A DNA stretch of 64,000 bases from Delphinus delphis (GCF_949987515.2 NC_082683.1:102535918-102599917); one strand, 5' to 3'. Positions 25,291 through 38,079 are shown, counted from the stretch's first letter. The notes: generated by a model from the sequence alone, not told the origin. A program made the numbers and translations.

Positions 25291-25495
25291 TTGTTATTGT
25301 TTTAATGAAAGAAAAAGAAATATGGTATGTTTCATTCATTTATTCAGTACATTTCTCAAGCACTCAAAACTGTACAAAGCCTTCTAACTTGAATGTTGCA
25401 AATAAGAAGGTAAAAAGAGATGATCTAAGGGGACGGGGGTGGAAGCAGCAGATACGATGGAGATTATCTAGATGTCCTTGTTTTCAATTTTCCAG

Positions 25496-25876
25496 TGCTT
25501 CGAGCCGCTGTGGCCAGGAATGTGTCTGTGGCTGAAGGAAAGGAGCTGGACCTGACCTGCAACATTACAACGGACCGAGCGGACGACGTCCGACCCGCGG
25601 TGACGTGGTACTTCAGCAGGACGCCTGACAGCACCTTGCCCGGCCCCCATGTGTTGGCTCGGCTGGACCATGATTCCCTGGTGCACAGCTCTCCTCACAT
25701 GGCCTTGAGTCACGTGGATGCGCGCTCCTACCATTTACTGGTTCGAGATGTCAGCAAAGAAAACGCTGGCTACTATTTCTGCCACGTGGCGCTCTGGACA
25801 CCCGGGCACAACAGGAGCTGGCACAAGGTGGCAGAGGCCATGTCGGCCCCAGGTGCTGTGGCTGTGACCTGGCTAG
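25496..25876 (+). CDS. PTGFRN: PTGFRN exon 4: Ig domain 3
   Basis: This exon is 381 nt (127 residues, phase 1 at both ends) and encodes Ig domain 3, beginning VLRAAVARNVSVAEGKELDL. The paired cysteines are in LTCNIT and ENAGYYFC, and VTWYF holds the core tryptophan. Three N-glycosylation sequons are visible (NVS, NIT, NRS), matching the cluster known in the human protein. The acceptor is caattttccag/TG and the donor CTAG/gtgagt. No stop or frameshift is present. The last codon is split so that the next exon completes a Glu (WLE/PDYQV). Confidence 0.96.
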
Positions 25877-28299
25877 GTGAGTGGTTCGGAGGGCTGGCTC
25901 TTCACCTCTCTGGCTTAATCCCTCCTCTGGGATACGGAGAGGAGTAAGGGAGCTGCGTGTTCTGCACTGCTTGGGCCTTCTTGATATCAGGACAAGCATA
26001 CTCTCTCCTGCATAGATCCCAAGCTGGGGGAGAAAGCCAAACTGGCTGAAATAGAATCTGGCAGGCAAGGGAAATGTTTAGATAACGTGGCCTCAGTTGT
26101 CTCAGTACCCTCCTCTGAGAGGATATATATTCCTTTTGTTGTCGAGATTTGCAGGGTCGGGGGCCCTGCTGAATGGCTCTTTGAAATAGATCTCTGTTGG
26201 AGGGAGAACACTGCCATTCTCCCTTTCCTTTGCCTAGACTCCTAGGTACTCTCTGGCAGGAGCTGGGGCTTTTCTAAAGCCCAGGGAAGAAAAAGAATTC
26301 CTTTAGTTAATGGAACACGTTTTTTTCACCGAATGCCCTGGAAGGCCCAAATGAATTTTTTTTTTTTTTTACAGATACCAGTTAAATCCAGGGGGCTTCC
26401 TGCTTCCCCTGCTCTTTTGGAGGGCTCTCTCCTCACGTCCGATTCCCAAGGGAGGAGCAGAGTGGCCCTCAACTGTTGCCCTCCTTGCCACCCATGTCAT
26501 TGTTACTTGTCATATATGTGAAGGTCATTGTCACATCCTCTTCTTTTTTTACCAGGCTCACCTTCCCCATCTCTTATTTTCCTGAATGCTTGCCCTCCAG
26601 GGCTGACTTTTCCTAATTTTGTTACTATCTTGTAATTAATCGCAAGTGGACTTAGGCAGGATGGGGCCGGGTGGAGTGTGGAGTGCTTCGCTTCCCAAGT
26701 CCATTACTGCAAAGATGGAGACAGGCCTGCCGGTTAACCTCTTCCCTGTTTTGAGCTTGGTCTCTCTACTGTCCCCTGACTGTTCCGAGCCCGCATGAAG
26801 GCGTTTGGCATTGCTCTATTAGGAGGTAAAACAGATCTTCAAAGGCTCGGAAATCATTTCCTCCTTTGTCTAATGCTAAACGTCCCCCCGCCGTGAGCCC
26901 CAACTCATTTCTCAGCTCTTCCTTGTCTCTGCAGTGAAATCTTCTCCTGGGCTAGTGGCACATTCACTGTCTGTTTCTTCCTAATAAGCTGTTATTTGGC
27001 AAAGATGGGGAGTTGGCAAGTGGGGACAGAGGGGGCAGGGAGAAGACGAGTCATAAGAGAGTAAGCAGAGGGTCCGTCCAATTCTGAGCGAGACCAGGCG
27101 GGGTGTTAGTCATCCCTGGTAGCAAAGTGATTCTTTAATATCTGCAAAGTGAAAGGAGCGGGTTCATCTGGCGAGCTTTTATTCCTGCCTTCTGAACCCC
27201 GTGCGAGAAACTCATCATGAAGTACTGAACTGGAACAACGTTAGCCCAGCTAGAACTCTCCTTAGCAACCTTCAAAATAAAACAGATGTTGTCAGCACCA
27301 GAAGAAGAGTTTTCAGCCCCGGAGCTGAATGTGTCTCACAGCCCTGGTCCTCGGTGCCTTGTGCGGTGCTGTCAGATCCCAGCGCGGATGTTCCGCACCC
27401 CTCCCCCACCGACTTAGACGGCCTCTTTGAAGTCCTCACGCGCTGATCCCAGCCTACCCCGGGGGAGAGATGCTGAGACTGTCAGGAAGCAGGAGGGGAA
27501 CTCGGGGAGGGAATGGGCTCTTTTAGCTGGAAGGGATTTGTTGGTGGCTGTGTTCTCCAGAGAGTGGGAAGAAATAAAGAGACTAAATTGTGGGAAAAGG
27601 TTTGGTTATTATTCTGAGGATCCAACACGGTTGTTGCGAAAGCTGTCAGTGTGCTTTTCCCTGGCTGATCTAAGGCCCCAGACCCCGCATCTCTCCCAGT
27701 TCTTTGCACGTAATGGGCACTCAGTAAACACTGGCCTGATGGGTAGATAAACGAGCGCCAACACATGGATATGTTAACATATGTGCATAGGAGAAGAAGA
27801 ATTGCAAAGAAAGCAATAAGTTCAGCTCAGAACATTCAGAGGTACTGCACATGGGCAAACCTGTCAGGAGTGTAAATGGTATTCTTCTCCTGTCTTCCCC
27901 TTAAATCTCTCCTCCTTCCCTGTGCCTGTGCCTCATACCATTACAGCTCCCTGGACAGTTGTCAGGAGGCGAGTTGGGCCTGAGTACAGCAGTAGGCTTT
28001 TTCTCCAGGACCTCCCAATTGGATTCTCCGCTCAGCAGTGGTCAGGCCTGGCTTGACACTGTGTGATTCGCTCTAGATCTACAACGTGTCTGCGTATGCA
28101 CGTGGATACCATGCCACATGTAAATTGGGGCCTGCTGAGGCTAACTGAGAGGTGGCAATAAGACAGGAAGTGGTCTATTTAGATAGGTCATCTTACGTTG
28201 CGTGACTGTGGAATGTTGTCACAGAAGAGCTCTTGAGAAAGCCAGTTCCCTGTGCAGGTATTACACAAAATGCTCAATTTTGCTACCTGACATATTAAA

Positions 28300-28420
28300 C
28301 ATAATAACTACTGTGTACTCAACACTTACTGCGTGCCAGGGACTAGGCCAAGGGCTTTGCACGCATTAAATATTTGATCCCTGCAAACAGTGCGAGTGAG
28401 GCACTGTCCCAATCCCCACC
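28300..28420 (-). mobile_element. MIR SINE relic
   Basis: Inverted MIR phrases: acttactgcgtgccaggga and gctttgcacgcattaaatat. Confidence 0.6.
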
Positions 28421-28479
28421 TGAAAACCACTGATTTTCATTTTGCTCACAATTTTGAGGGTCAGGAATTAGGGAAGAAC

Positions 28480-28930
28480 TCAATGGGGTTCATCTCTGAT
28501 GCACATGGTGACAGCTGGGACAGCTAGGGCTGGGGATCCCCTTCCAGATGGCTTTCTCATGCACTTGTCACCACGTTCCAGGGCATCTCTCTCTGTCCCC
28601 ATGTGGTGTCTCATCCAGGCCCTGTCCATGTGGCTTGGGTTTCTCATGGCGCCGTCTTCTCAGGACAGTCATTCTTCTTACGTGGCGGCTGGCTGCCAGG
28701 ACGCAGGAAGTAGAAGTGCCTGGCTAGTTGAAAGCTGTCCCTGGGACTGGTACAGTGCACCTCCGCTGTCTTCTATTGGTCAGAGCCATCACAGAGTCTG
28801 TCCAAGTTCAAGGGGATAGAGAAAGAGACCCCATCTCTTAATGGGAGACCAGCAAGGTCACATTTCAAAAAGGGCATGTGAGATGGGAAACGTTACTGCA
28901 TCATCTTTGGAAAGTAGAATCTATGCAGCG
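28480..28930. repeat. Ancient interspersed repeat, family not assigned
   Basis: The order of phrases (gctgggacagctagggctgg, gtccatgtggcttgggtttc, ttctattggtcagagccatc, aaggtcacatttcaaaaagg, gcatcatctttggaaagtag) is that of an old mammalian interspersed repeat. The open frame 28499-28819 within it is not a gene. Confidence 0.55.
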
Positions 28931-30238
28931 GTTAATGCTTGTTCCTTTTATTTCCAAAGAAATGTTTAGAATGGCTTGGACAGAATTATGGCCCTAGGTC
29001 AAGTCTGTCCCAAGTATTTTCATCTTGAGAGGAGTCTGTCCCGAGTATTGTCATCCTATGTGGAAACGGTTTGGCTTTGGGGATCAGCTTCACTCCTGAA
29101 ACTCTAAAGCATAGAGTCCTAAAAGCTGGGTCGTTCTTGTCCTCATTTGCTTGGGTGCACTGAGTAGATGAGGGATTGAAGCTGATTGGGGTCTTCTCAC
29201 GTTCCATCGTGTTAACCAGAGACATCAGGGCAATGACGTGAATGGGTCTGTCAAGTCCAGGAGCACTTGTAGCAGCTGGGAGGACTATAATTTTTTAGAG
29301 GGTAAGAAAAAAATCTCTTTACTTAGGATGGATGCCCTACTTTTGAAGGCAAAAAGATTTAAGTTGGGTTGCAAAACGAAGTCCAATTTAAAGCAGGAGG
29401 CACAAAAATAAAATCAAGATCAAAAGGGGTAAAAAAAAAAATCAAAGAATAGGTATTGCAAGATGGTTGGGGTGGATTAGTGACTGCATTTGAGCACTGA
29501 ATTTGCCTCTGAAGTTTTGGAGAGTTGAGGCAAAAGAGAGGGGATTATACAGCCCTCCTCTGATGATGGAAAACAAACAAAAGAGAGACAAACTTTTTCT
29601 TGGCGCTGAATTTATCATGCGCTTGTTTTATTTAAGGGGCATTCGATAGCATAATGGACAGTGCTTTCAACTGTTCTTTTACAAACGCTCTGAGTGATTG
29701 TTCAAATGGATGTTTCTTATATCCACTCCCCATAAAAGCTGAAGGCATAAATCTTAAGTGTGTGAAGGAGTTTTTGTAAGAGGCTGAGTTACTGTGGAGG
29801 ACGAATGTCGCTTTGTGTCGATCCAATTTAGTATATGGCGAAAACTACGGAGAATCGGGAGGAATGGCTGGCTAATCTGCATGTGAAGCCATCTCTCTCT
29901 GCTATCAGATGTCTTAAATGAGCCCTTGGCAAGAGTTGGATACTAATCAGTTCATGGTTGAGTTCTCTGCCCGGAGTCCTAGACTGCTGTGGTGTTAATT
30001 GGAGAGGGTTCCACGGGCTTCAGATACAGGAGCAGGAAGCGGCAGAGCCGAGCGGTGCTACTCGGGCTGAGGCACCTGATTTGCATTCTTCCCCACTTGC
30101 GGACCGTCCCCTCTTCCAGCCCTGTGCCAGCGAGGAAGGTAATTATTTTTCTTTAAAAGGAGCTGTTAATCTGCTAAGTACTTGGTAGAGACTTGAGAGT
30201 TCTTTGCCGTCTACAGAAGATAAGATTTAGATCTGCAG

Positions 30239-30451
30239 AATTTTTTTTTCTTTTTTTTTGCGGTACGCGGGCCTCTCACTGTCGTGGCCTCTCCCGTTGC
30301 GGAGCACGGGCTCCGGACGCGCAGGCTCAGCGGCCATGGCTCACGGGCCCAGCCGCTCCGCGGCATGTGGGATCCTCCCGGACCGGGGCACGAACCCGCG
30401 TCCCCTGCATGGGCAGGCGGACTCTCAACCACTGCGCCACCAGGGAAGCCC
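30239..30451 (-). mobile_element. CHR-type SINE, CpG-rich
   Basis: This is a nearly unmutated minus-strand CHR SINE (gcggtacgcgggcctctcac to gccaccagggaagccc) that has kept most CpG sites, so it is probably young. I could not define a clean target duplication. Confidence 0.9.
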
Positions 30452-30918
30452 CCCAGAGAATATTTAATTGTTGTATACCAGTGATGATAGTGGCAACTCT
30501 TTGACAATTAGTCAACTCGCTCAGCTGCATCTAAAGTACCTGCCCAGTTCAGGGTAATAAAACTGGCATCGGTAGAAAAAAGGGCCCTCTTCCTCCTGTT
30601 TCTTCTGACTCGTGCTTGCAGCCTGTTCATCTAATTAGCTCCCCCAAGTTAACTAAACTTCAAAGGGGGCATTAGAACATGGCCCTGTTGTACACAGTTC
30701 AGGATCAGTGCCTCAGCTGTTATCATTCCTCTTGTCTTCTGGGATGGAGCTGGCTTTGAGAAGCATGAATAACTGGGTGTGTAATGAGGTTGTGCAATTC
30801 GGCCCTAGTGGGAGCCAGGCCACGGAGCCAAAGCCTCTCCTATGATTCTGCTCCCCCACCCCCCACGCGCTGTGCAAGATCTTCGTCTTTGAACTTAACC
30901 TCCTTTGGGCTTTGATTT

Positions 30919-30951
30919 CGGTTTTGGTTTGGTTTGGTTTGGTTTGGTTTA
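30919..30951 (+). repeat. (GGTTT)n short tandem repeat
   Basis: Five to six copies of GGTTT occur in tandem. Confidence 0.8.
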
Positions 30952-30984
30952 GGAAAAGTACGTGAAAATGGTATCTATCATATA

Positions 30985-31180
30985 AGGTTGTTCTGAAGAT
31001 TAAACCAGCATGCAAGGAAAGTGTATGGCCTGGTCCCTGGCATACAGGAAGCCCTCCGTAAATGCCAGTTATTAGTATCCTTGTACCTTCCTTACAGAAT
31101 TGTCGTGAGAGTGAATAAATGAGGTAATCTGTGAAATCCCCCGGTTCAGGTCCCTGCATGTGGTAGGCACAAAATATCTG
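30985..31180 (+). mobile_element. MIR 3' part relics
   Basis: Two consecutive MIR-like tails: ggttgttctgaagattaaac with ccctggcatacaggaagc, then gaattgtcgtgagagtgaat with tgtggtaggcacaaaat. Confidence 0.5.
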
Positions 31181-31560
31181 CTTTTACAAATTAGCCAATG
31201 ATTCGGAACATTTTCATTGTTTCGGAAGTTATAACAAAGGCGTTTAATGACCCATAATCAGAAAACAAAGTCTTTCTCGGTGGGGCTTACAGTATGGGAG
31301 GCCGCAGCTGCAGGAGGTGGTGTGTAAATGAGCAGGTCGTCCTGGGAGCTAGATTAGGGAGAGATCCCTGTTTCTTGGAAGGTTAGTGATGTCGTGCCTT
31401 AGACTGGCCTCAGTATTCTGTAAAAGGGCTTACGCTGTGGGCGGGTTGTTTGTTTGTGTTAAACTTTTGGAGTAGAAATTTACCCAGAAGTAGAACAAAC
31501 CACCAGCTTCAACAGTTATCAGTATTTTGCTAATCTTATTTCACCTCTCTCCCTCCCCTA

Positions 31561-31600
31561 GACACACACACGTACATACACTCTCTCTCTCTCTTTCTTT
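31561..31600 (+). repeat. (CA)n/(CT)n simple repeat
   Basis: Short CA then CT repeats in a pyrimidine-rich tract. Confidence 0.7.
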
Positions 31601-33246
31601 CCCCTGCCCCCTCTTTTCTTTTCCTTCTGGAAGAATGTAAAACACATCCCAGACATCATGTCATTTTGCCATTAAATACTTTAGTATGCATCTTTAACTG
31701 ATAAGCAGTTTTTAAACATAACCACTATTACATTCTTAGATGATTTCTTGATGAGATCAAGCAGAATATAGCAGTAATCAGTCGTGTAACACTTATGCTG
31801 AAAATGAGCATTTTTATGCAAAATATTAAATTTAGTCCAGTTCAGCAAGTGTGTTAATGTCTTTTATGTACAAGGCACTGCATACATAGCACACACAGAT
31901 GAATCAAACAGTGGGTCCCAGACCCTGAGAAGAGCCCTATAGAAGGTCCATGAGGCAGACAGACCTGTAACTGAAGTTCAAGGCAATGTTCAAGTAAAGT
32001 CCTCAGAGAGCAGGGAACCTGGCGGGTGGTAGGGTCTCTGAATGTTTGCTGAATAAGAAGGAGAGTTGGGACAGGCTGGTGAGTTCACAGGAGGCTTCCT
32101 GTTCAGTAGGAGAGGCTACCTGAAGAGGTCTGTGCACGACGGACCTTGAGGAGTATGCCCAGCCTCTGGCAACAAGTTTTAAAATTGTGAAACAACAATA
32201 AAGGAAGATTTCCATACATGCACCAAAACATAAAAGAAATAGGCACCCACTCACACGCCTACCATTCTGACGTAGTGGAGTCATGTCTCTTCTAGGAGTG
32301 TAAGTCCGAAGGCGACCTCCAAGGCTGGGGGATCGTTCAGATGACCTTTGCACATCCTTTAAATCCCTGGAACTTATGCCTTGTAAGTCCACAAGAATCC
32401 ACGTGTTTGTTTTTGCATTAGGATCCTCCTTTTGCGGGCCTAAGATTTAGTTTTAACAGAGAACAAGGAGACAAACCAGTCAATGAAGAGATTTTGCGCT
32501 TCTGCCGAGCTGGCATTCCTGTAACTAGATGCACATGCACTGCAACCCCTGTACTCTCCTTTCTCCGCATTTGGATACATAGATTTAAACAGATCCGTCA
32601 AGGGGGAGAGGAGGGAGTAGAAGGGGGGAATCGGCTCAGTCATTTACTCAGCGCCTTACTGAGCAGGTGTCCCGGGCGCTGAGGCAGAGGCAACAGGCGG
32701 GAGGAAGCAGAGGAGGTGATGAGGGAGTGGTAACAGGCGCCACCGGCACGGAGTCTAGAGCGTGTACAAGAGGGCAATGGGCGGTGGAGCTGGACAGAGG
32801 GCTTAGACTCACACTCTGCAGGGCCTTGAATGCCAGGCTGGGGAGAGTGTTCTTCACTCATTAGGTGAGAGAAAAGCCACCTACTGGGAAGCTTCTTGAA
32901 CAGATGACCTGGTGGTGGTGTGAGCCTAGAGGCAGGTCGGAAGGTTATTATAATAGTCTTGGCTGGTGGCAGAGGGCCAGGACGGGAATGGTGGTCGTGA
33001 GGTTTTCACTTCTATGCACAGATATTTATAGAGCACCTACTGTGTGTGAGGCCTGGAATGTGAGAAGTGGAAGAGACGCTGAGGAGGGAGAATCGTGAGA
33101 CTTAGGCACGGTCTGAAGAGAGTGGGATATGGTACACCTTTCAAGAGGGGGGACTGGGAGAGTGAACGGTGGGCTGTGGTACCAGGAGTAGCAGTTGGAA
33201 AGTTAGGAGGAGGAGCCAGCTGTGTGTGTTTGGAGTGAGGTTTCAG

Positions 33247-33290
33247 CTGTGTGTGTGTGTGTGTGTGTGTGTGTCTGTCTGTCTGTCTGT
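33247..33290 (+). repeat. (GT)n(TCTG)n microsatellite
   Basis: Thirteen or more GT units are followed by about four TCTG units. This compound microsatellite is likely polymorphic. Confidence 0.9.
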
Positions 33291-33477
33291 TCCCCTGCTT
33301 TGGCCCCAGCTCTTTCTTAGACTCCAGGTTCAAACACTGGCACAGAGCTGTGACCTTAGCATCTTGACTTGGTGTCTCCATTGCATCTCAAGAATAACAC
33401 ATTCACAACCCAATTCACCTCACTCCGCACACACCTCTGCCAGTACACCCCCCACACCCCCACCACACATACACGGA

Positions 33478-33690
33478 CCAGGCACCAGTCTAAGCACTTT
33501 CACGTGTATTATTTTAACTGTTAATCCTCATGATAACATTGTGAGGTGGTTACTGTTATTCTCCCCATTTTTACAGATGAGGCACCAGAGAGATTAAGTA
33601 ATCTGCCCAAGGTCACACAGCAAGTGAAGGCAGAGCCAGGATTCAAATACAGTCTGACTTCCAGACCCCTGGCTCCTCACCACTGCTCTT
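33478..33690 (-). mobile_element. MIR SINE relic
   Basis: A well-preserved inverted MIR: ggcaccagtctaagcacttt, atcctcatgataacattgtg, ttttacagatgaggcaccag, gcccaaggtcacacagcaag and caggattcaaatacagtctg. Confidence 0.8.
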
Positions 33691-34214
33691 TCCTGCTTCA
33701 CAGTTTGTTGTTCAGGTTAATGTGGTGACACATGCGAAGGGTCTCCGCGTTGTGCTCGGAATGGAGCGAGCTGCTGGACTCTTGATGGTCTGGTGTTCCC
33801 GTTTGGTCCTGACAGGACTGAGGAGGGCAGTCTTGCTGTGCGCACAACCAGTTCAAGTCTGTCCTTTCCACATTACATGAACTTGGTTGTCCTTGTCCTC
33901 ACTCTAGCTGCTGTGCTGAAGTCCCACATGAGGAAAGGGTCTGAAACCCTGGATGCGGGCTAAGCTGGGAATACCTCGTCTTATGCGTGTGATGGTGTAA
34001 ATACATTTCAGTGTTTGTTCCACAGTCAGCAGTCACTGGAGAGGCAGCGTGTGTGTTGGCACGCTGCCCAGGGCCAGGAAACCCCCAAGCTGTATATCTG
34101 TGGCACCTTCACCTGTGAAACGAGGTGGCAGATGACATTCTAGCATATTTCTCTGTAATGTCCACATCACTGAGGACATTCTCCCATCAGCTGGCAGAGC
34201 TGCGCTGCTTCAAC

Positions 34215-34426
34215 TTTTTTTTTTTTTTTTTTTAGCGGTAGGCGGGCCTCTCACTGTCGTGGCCTCTCCCGTTGCGGAGCACAGGCTTCGGACGCGCAGG
34301 TCCAGTGGCCATGGCTCACGGGCCCAGCCGCTCCGCGGCACGTGGGATCTTCCCGGACCGCGGCACGAACCCGTGTCCCCTGCATCGGCAGACGGACTCT
34401 CAACCACTGCGCCACCAGGGAAGCCC
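34215..34426 (-). mobile_element. CHR-type SINE
   Basis: This minus-strand SINE runs from a 20-base poly-T to gccaccagggaagcccc. An imperfect duplication (gcttcaactttttt / ggttcagtttttta) flanks it. Confidence 0.9.
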
Positions 34427-35800
34427 CGGTTCAGTTTTTTATGGAACAGGGTCCAGGCTCACTTGCAATTAAATGCTTGTGAAGATGACGTTTGAGGGAA
34501 TTAGGAGTTTGAGTTCTTTCTCCATTTCCTGGCCACTGAGTCATTCTTGGGGAAGTCATGATGTTATACATTTCGTTAGAAGTATAAATCACAAAACAAC
34601 AGTTCCTTGACCTCAGCAGTTTATAATTTATGAGTCATAAATAAAAGCAACGTTAAATAAAACTAAACTGTTTGATGGAGGTGATGTGAATACAGTGTTG
34701 GCAAATGGAAAATTCTGTTTAGGTAGAATCATTTGTCTCCTAGCAGGCAAAGCGCTACAGGAGAAAAATGTAGCTTTTTTCCAGAAGTCTTAGTATCAAG
34801 GCAGCAAACATTTATTGAGTGACTACTCTATACACGGCTGTATGTTTGAACCATAGGGACAAGACCTTCAAGCAAGGAGGAGTAACTGCTTTACAACAGT
34901 ACCTACACGGTTTATGGGAACACAGAGAAAGGGTGTCCAGGAAGGGGGCGCAGAGGGGGTGACACTGAAGAATGAGAGCAAGTTTGCAGGGCAGTCAAGA
35001 GGAGAGGCCACCGCTAACAGGTCACCCGGTGGTGCAAGACTGCAGTGACTGGAGAACTTCAGATAATTAGATGTGACATGCAGAGGAGGTATTGGTAGAA
35101 GAAAGGACGCAGTGAAGGGGGTCCTCATACCAGTTCCTGGGAGGCTTTGAAATGTGGAGTTGCAGAAATGGATTAAATGCAAACAGTGAACCTCACAGGA
35201 GGAGGGGTTCTATACAGGTGAAAAATAACAGGACTGAGACAGTGGCAGTGGGGACACTAGGAGAGCACTCGCTGGCTTCCCTCCCTCCCTCATCAGAATT
35301 TACACCTGGCAGAAAGCAGGATGGTCATAGTGAGCGGGCTTTACTAGAGCCAGGATCACAGTGAGCTGCCTTCAAGGTTGGCAGAATTGAATGGGAGAGT
35401 TACGTGTGTCAGTGAAAAAAATACCGTTTGGGGAGTTGGAGGATGGCCGTCCACAGGAGGAATGATGACCTGAGGGCCTTGCCTTTGGGTCAAAGCCAAG
35501 GATGGCAGGAACCCACGACACGGTGGGTTGACTGGCCTCAAGAGCTAGAATGTACTCTGAGGTTGGGTTTTCCAGTGCTGTGCCAGTGGGGGCTTTGGAG
35601 GTCTGTGGGCACTGCTTGGCATGCCAGAGAACGTCTTGGTAGAGCATGGACACCAAACTTCTTAAGAGATTCTTCTCAGAAGACTCCAACTTCCTGGGGA
35701 AACTAACAGCTGCCCTCACCCTCTGGAAAGTTCAAGACTCTGAGTGGGGACATTTGGCTTCTGGCCTTGGGAGGTTTTCTTGAGGGGGGACAGTGGGTTT

Positions 35801-35836
35801 TGCAAGGTTTTGCAGTTGTGCAAGGTTTTGCAGTAA
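35801..35836 (+). repeat. Two-copy 18-bp tandem repeat
   Basis: The unit tgcaaggttttgcagttg is followed directly by a copy ending in aa. It lies in the intron 190 bases before exon 5. Confidence 0.75.
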
Positions 35837-36025
35837 CAGACTCTCAGAGGATCCTTCCCATACAACATGAAGACTTCCATTTCTATCACTGTAGCGAATA
35901 GAATGGGCATTTAATTGTCAGGACAACAATAGTGCTTATCTTGTTCCTTTTGCTAATTCTTGGTAAATTGCTCTGTCTGATTTGATTTTTTTTTTTTTTA
36001 ATCCTGGTCCCTCTCTCTCTTTCAG

Positions 36026-36451
36026 AACCAGACTATCAGGTGTACCTGAATGCTTCTAAGGTCCCTGAGTTCTCAGACGACCTCACCGAGCTGGAATGCC
36101 GGATAGTGAATGTGGAGAGCACCGAGGCGAGTGTCCGTTTCACGGTGTCCTGGTACCACAGGGTGAACCGGCGCAGCGATGACGTGGTGGCCAGCGAGCT
36201 CCTCGCAGTCATGAACGGGGACTGGACGCTGAAGTATGGAGAGAGGAGCAAGCAACGGGCCCAGGATGGAGACTTCATTTTTTCTAAGGAGCGTACAGAC
36301 ACGTTCAATTTCCGAATCCAAAGGACTACAGAGGAGGACAGGGGCAGTTACTACTGTGTTGTGTCTGCCTGGACCAAACAGCGTAACAACAGCTGGGTGA
36401 AGAGCAAGGACGTCTTCTCCAAACCTGTCAGCATATTTTGGGCATCAGAAG
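36026..36451 (+). CDS. PTGFRN: PTGFRN exon 5: Ig domain 4
   Basis: This exon is 426 nt (142 residues, phase 1 at both ends) and encodes Ig domain 4, beginning PDYQVYLNASKVPEFSDD. The cysteine pair is in LECRIV and EDRGSYYC and the core tryptophan in VSWYH. Sequons are NAS and NNS. GDWTLKYGERSKQRAQDGDF is nearly invariant in PTGFRN. The acceptor has a strong tract: twelve or more T about 25 bases upstream, then CT repeats and ttcag. The donor is GAAG/gtaggc. Confidence 0.96.
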
Positions 36452-36606
36452 GTAGGCACTTCCTTCTTGTTCATGAACATTTTTGTTTTGTTTTGGCTTA
36501 AGTCATCCCACTGTGCATTTTCAGATGCACAGTCACTCTGCAGGTTTCCATGTACACTAGGGATCCAAGAAATTCACACTCCAGTGACTGTGCCTCTTAT
36601 CCTCAG

Positions 36607-36640
36607 CACGAACCCCTTTACGATGACGACGTTGAGAAGG
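36607..36640 (+). other. Candidate 34-nt micro-exon (unproven)
   Basis: The acceptor-like tgcctcttatcctcag ends at 36606 and a strong donor gtaagt starts at 36641. The 34 nt between are unlike known PTGFRN. Joined to the phase-1 end of exon 5, the reading frame meets TGA inside it, so inclusion would truncate the protein. It could be a chance match. Confidence 0.2.
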
Positions 36641-37554
36641 GTAAGTCTAACAAGAGGGCTGGGGCTAGGTCGGTGGTAGGAGATCATCTTGTAGGAGCTC
36701 ACAGGGTGCCTGGTGTACGCCATCGACCTATGGCCCCACTGGGTGATCTGAAGCCAAACTTTGCACATGCCCCTGAGAGTGTATCCAGGTCCATGAGTTC
36801 CCGCTGGTTGCAGGCACATTTCAGATGCCCCAGAATGAGCGGGCAGCCCCGGGCCACTGCACCTGCCCCGGAGAGGTCAGTCACCCATTCAGAGAGAGTG
36901 TTCCTGGGGAGAGCTGACAAGAACTTAAGGGAAACAGTTTCTTTGATGTGTATCCTTCCGAATGCTCAGAGCCCTGTGTGCCTTGGGATGTCAGACTTGT
37001 CAAGTCTTTTATCCCTGGTCTAGTCCGTCACTGCAGGAAGGCCAGGCCTCCCGGGTCCTCCTTCATGCCCCGGATGTGAAGCACCGTACAGCCCACCACA
37101 TGGCTTCTGTCGCCTCATTGCCACGCCTCTGAGATCCCCAAACCCCAAACAGGGCCCTCTAGAGCTTGGCAAAATCTCCTGCTTCCTGACCTCATCTCTG
37201 AATAGTCCCTTCTCTTCCTCACAGTAAACATGACCCACCTCGCTCTCCCCAAGGACACCATTTCCCCTGGAGCCTTCCTGAGTGGTGGTGTTTTCCTCCC
37301 ACAGTGTAACCGGGCCTAGATGAGTCAGGTGCCCTCCTCGTCCCTCACTGCAGCCTCCAGGCTCTTTTCCCTCCTCCCTAAAAACATCCGACTTCACATC
37401 TCCTGTCATCAGATCATTCCACCTCCTCTCATTGCCGTCACCTGTCAACTCCTGGGTCCTCCTCGCGCATTCTTTGAAGATGCTCAGTTTTGTCTCGCAG
37501 CCGCTCTCTGCTTTTCCTGCTGTCTTGCTAGCTTCACTATCCGTATGGGCACTG

Positions 37555-37725
37555 GGGCACATTGGCTGCACATTGGAATCACCTGAGGAGCTTTAAAAAC
37601 TACTGATGCTTGAGTCCCACAAGAGGTTCTGTCTTAATTGGCCTGAGGTTCCGTGTAATCTGGGCATTGGAATTGTCAGATGCTCCCAAGGTGGTTCCCA
37701 GCTGCACCTAAGGTTGAGAAACCTT
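37555..37725. mobile_element. MER5-like DNA transposon relic
   Basis: This is a palindromic small hAT-type relic: ttggaatcacctgaggagc with tttaaaaactactgatgct at the left, and tcccagctgcacctaaggtt then gagaaacc at the right. Confidence 0.7.
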
Positions 37726-38079
37726 TCATTCTCAGGCCCCTGCCCTCCTTTCTAGTCATTATGACCTCTGTCCTATTTGGTTATTCACTCCCAAGCTCAC
37801 ACCCTGCACAAGACATCTCACTTCTGATGACTGAGAGCTCTGCATACTCTCAGTTCCAAACAACCTATCCTGTAAACACACCTATCTTTCTACATCACTC
37901 CCATTGTTTCCCACTGGCCTATTTTAGATCTCTTGTTGTGAGTTTTTTTTTTTTTTAATTAAAGCTAAACTAATCTTGGTCTTGCTTCCCCCTCCATCTG
38001 TCTGTTCCCCATACCCCTTGCCCACTCATTTCTGTTCCTTTCCTTTGATAGGCAAAGGATTTGATTCGTTTGTCCTCAG

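Larger units (their letters stand above)
20770..25495 (+). other. PTGFRN: PTGFRN intron 3
   Basis: This 4.7-kb intron holds a LINE-2-like tail (about 21500-21620), an ancient DNA-transposon-like repeat (22325-22835), an L1 3' end (22882-23418) and a MIR (25080-25290). The stretches 20770-21490, 21630-22320 and 23440-25070 show nothing I can assign. Confidence 0.85.
25877..36025 (+). other. PTGFRN: PTGFRN intron 4
   Basis: This 10.1-kb intron has two CHR SINEs (30239 and 34215), MIR and LINE-2-like relics and an unassigned ancient repeat (28480-28930). Simple repeats lie near 30919, 31561 and 33247. 25877-28290, 28940-30230 and 35200-36000 contain no recognisable gene or young repeat. Confidence 0.85.

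Noticed and set aside
33247..33290. The GT/TCTG repeat as a CRISPR-like or regulatory array
   Set aside because: It is an ordinary compound microsatellite without spacers.
37020..37571. A 183-codon open frame on the minus strand in intron 5
   Set aside because: The translation is low in hydrophobic core and has no known motif; it partly overlaps old repeat. No promoter or splice context supports it.
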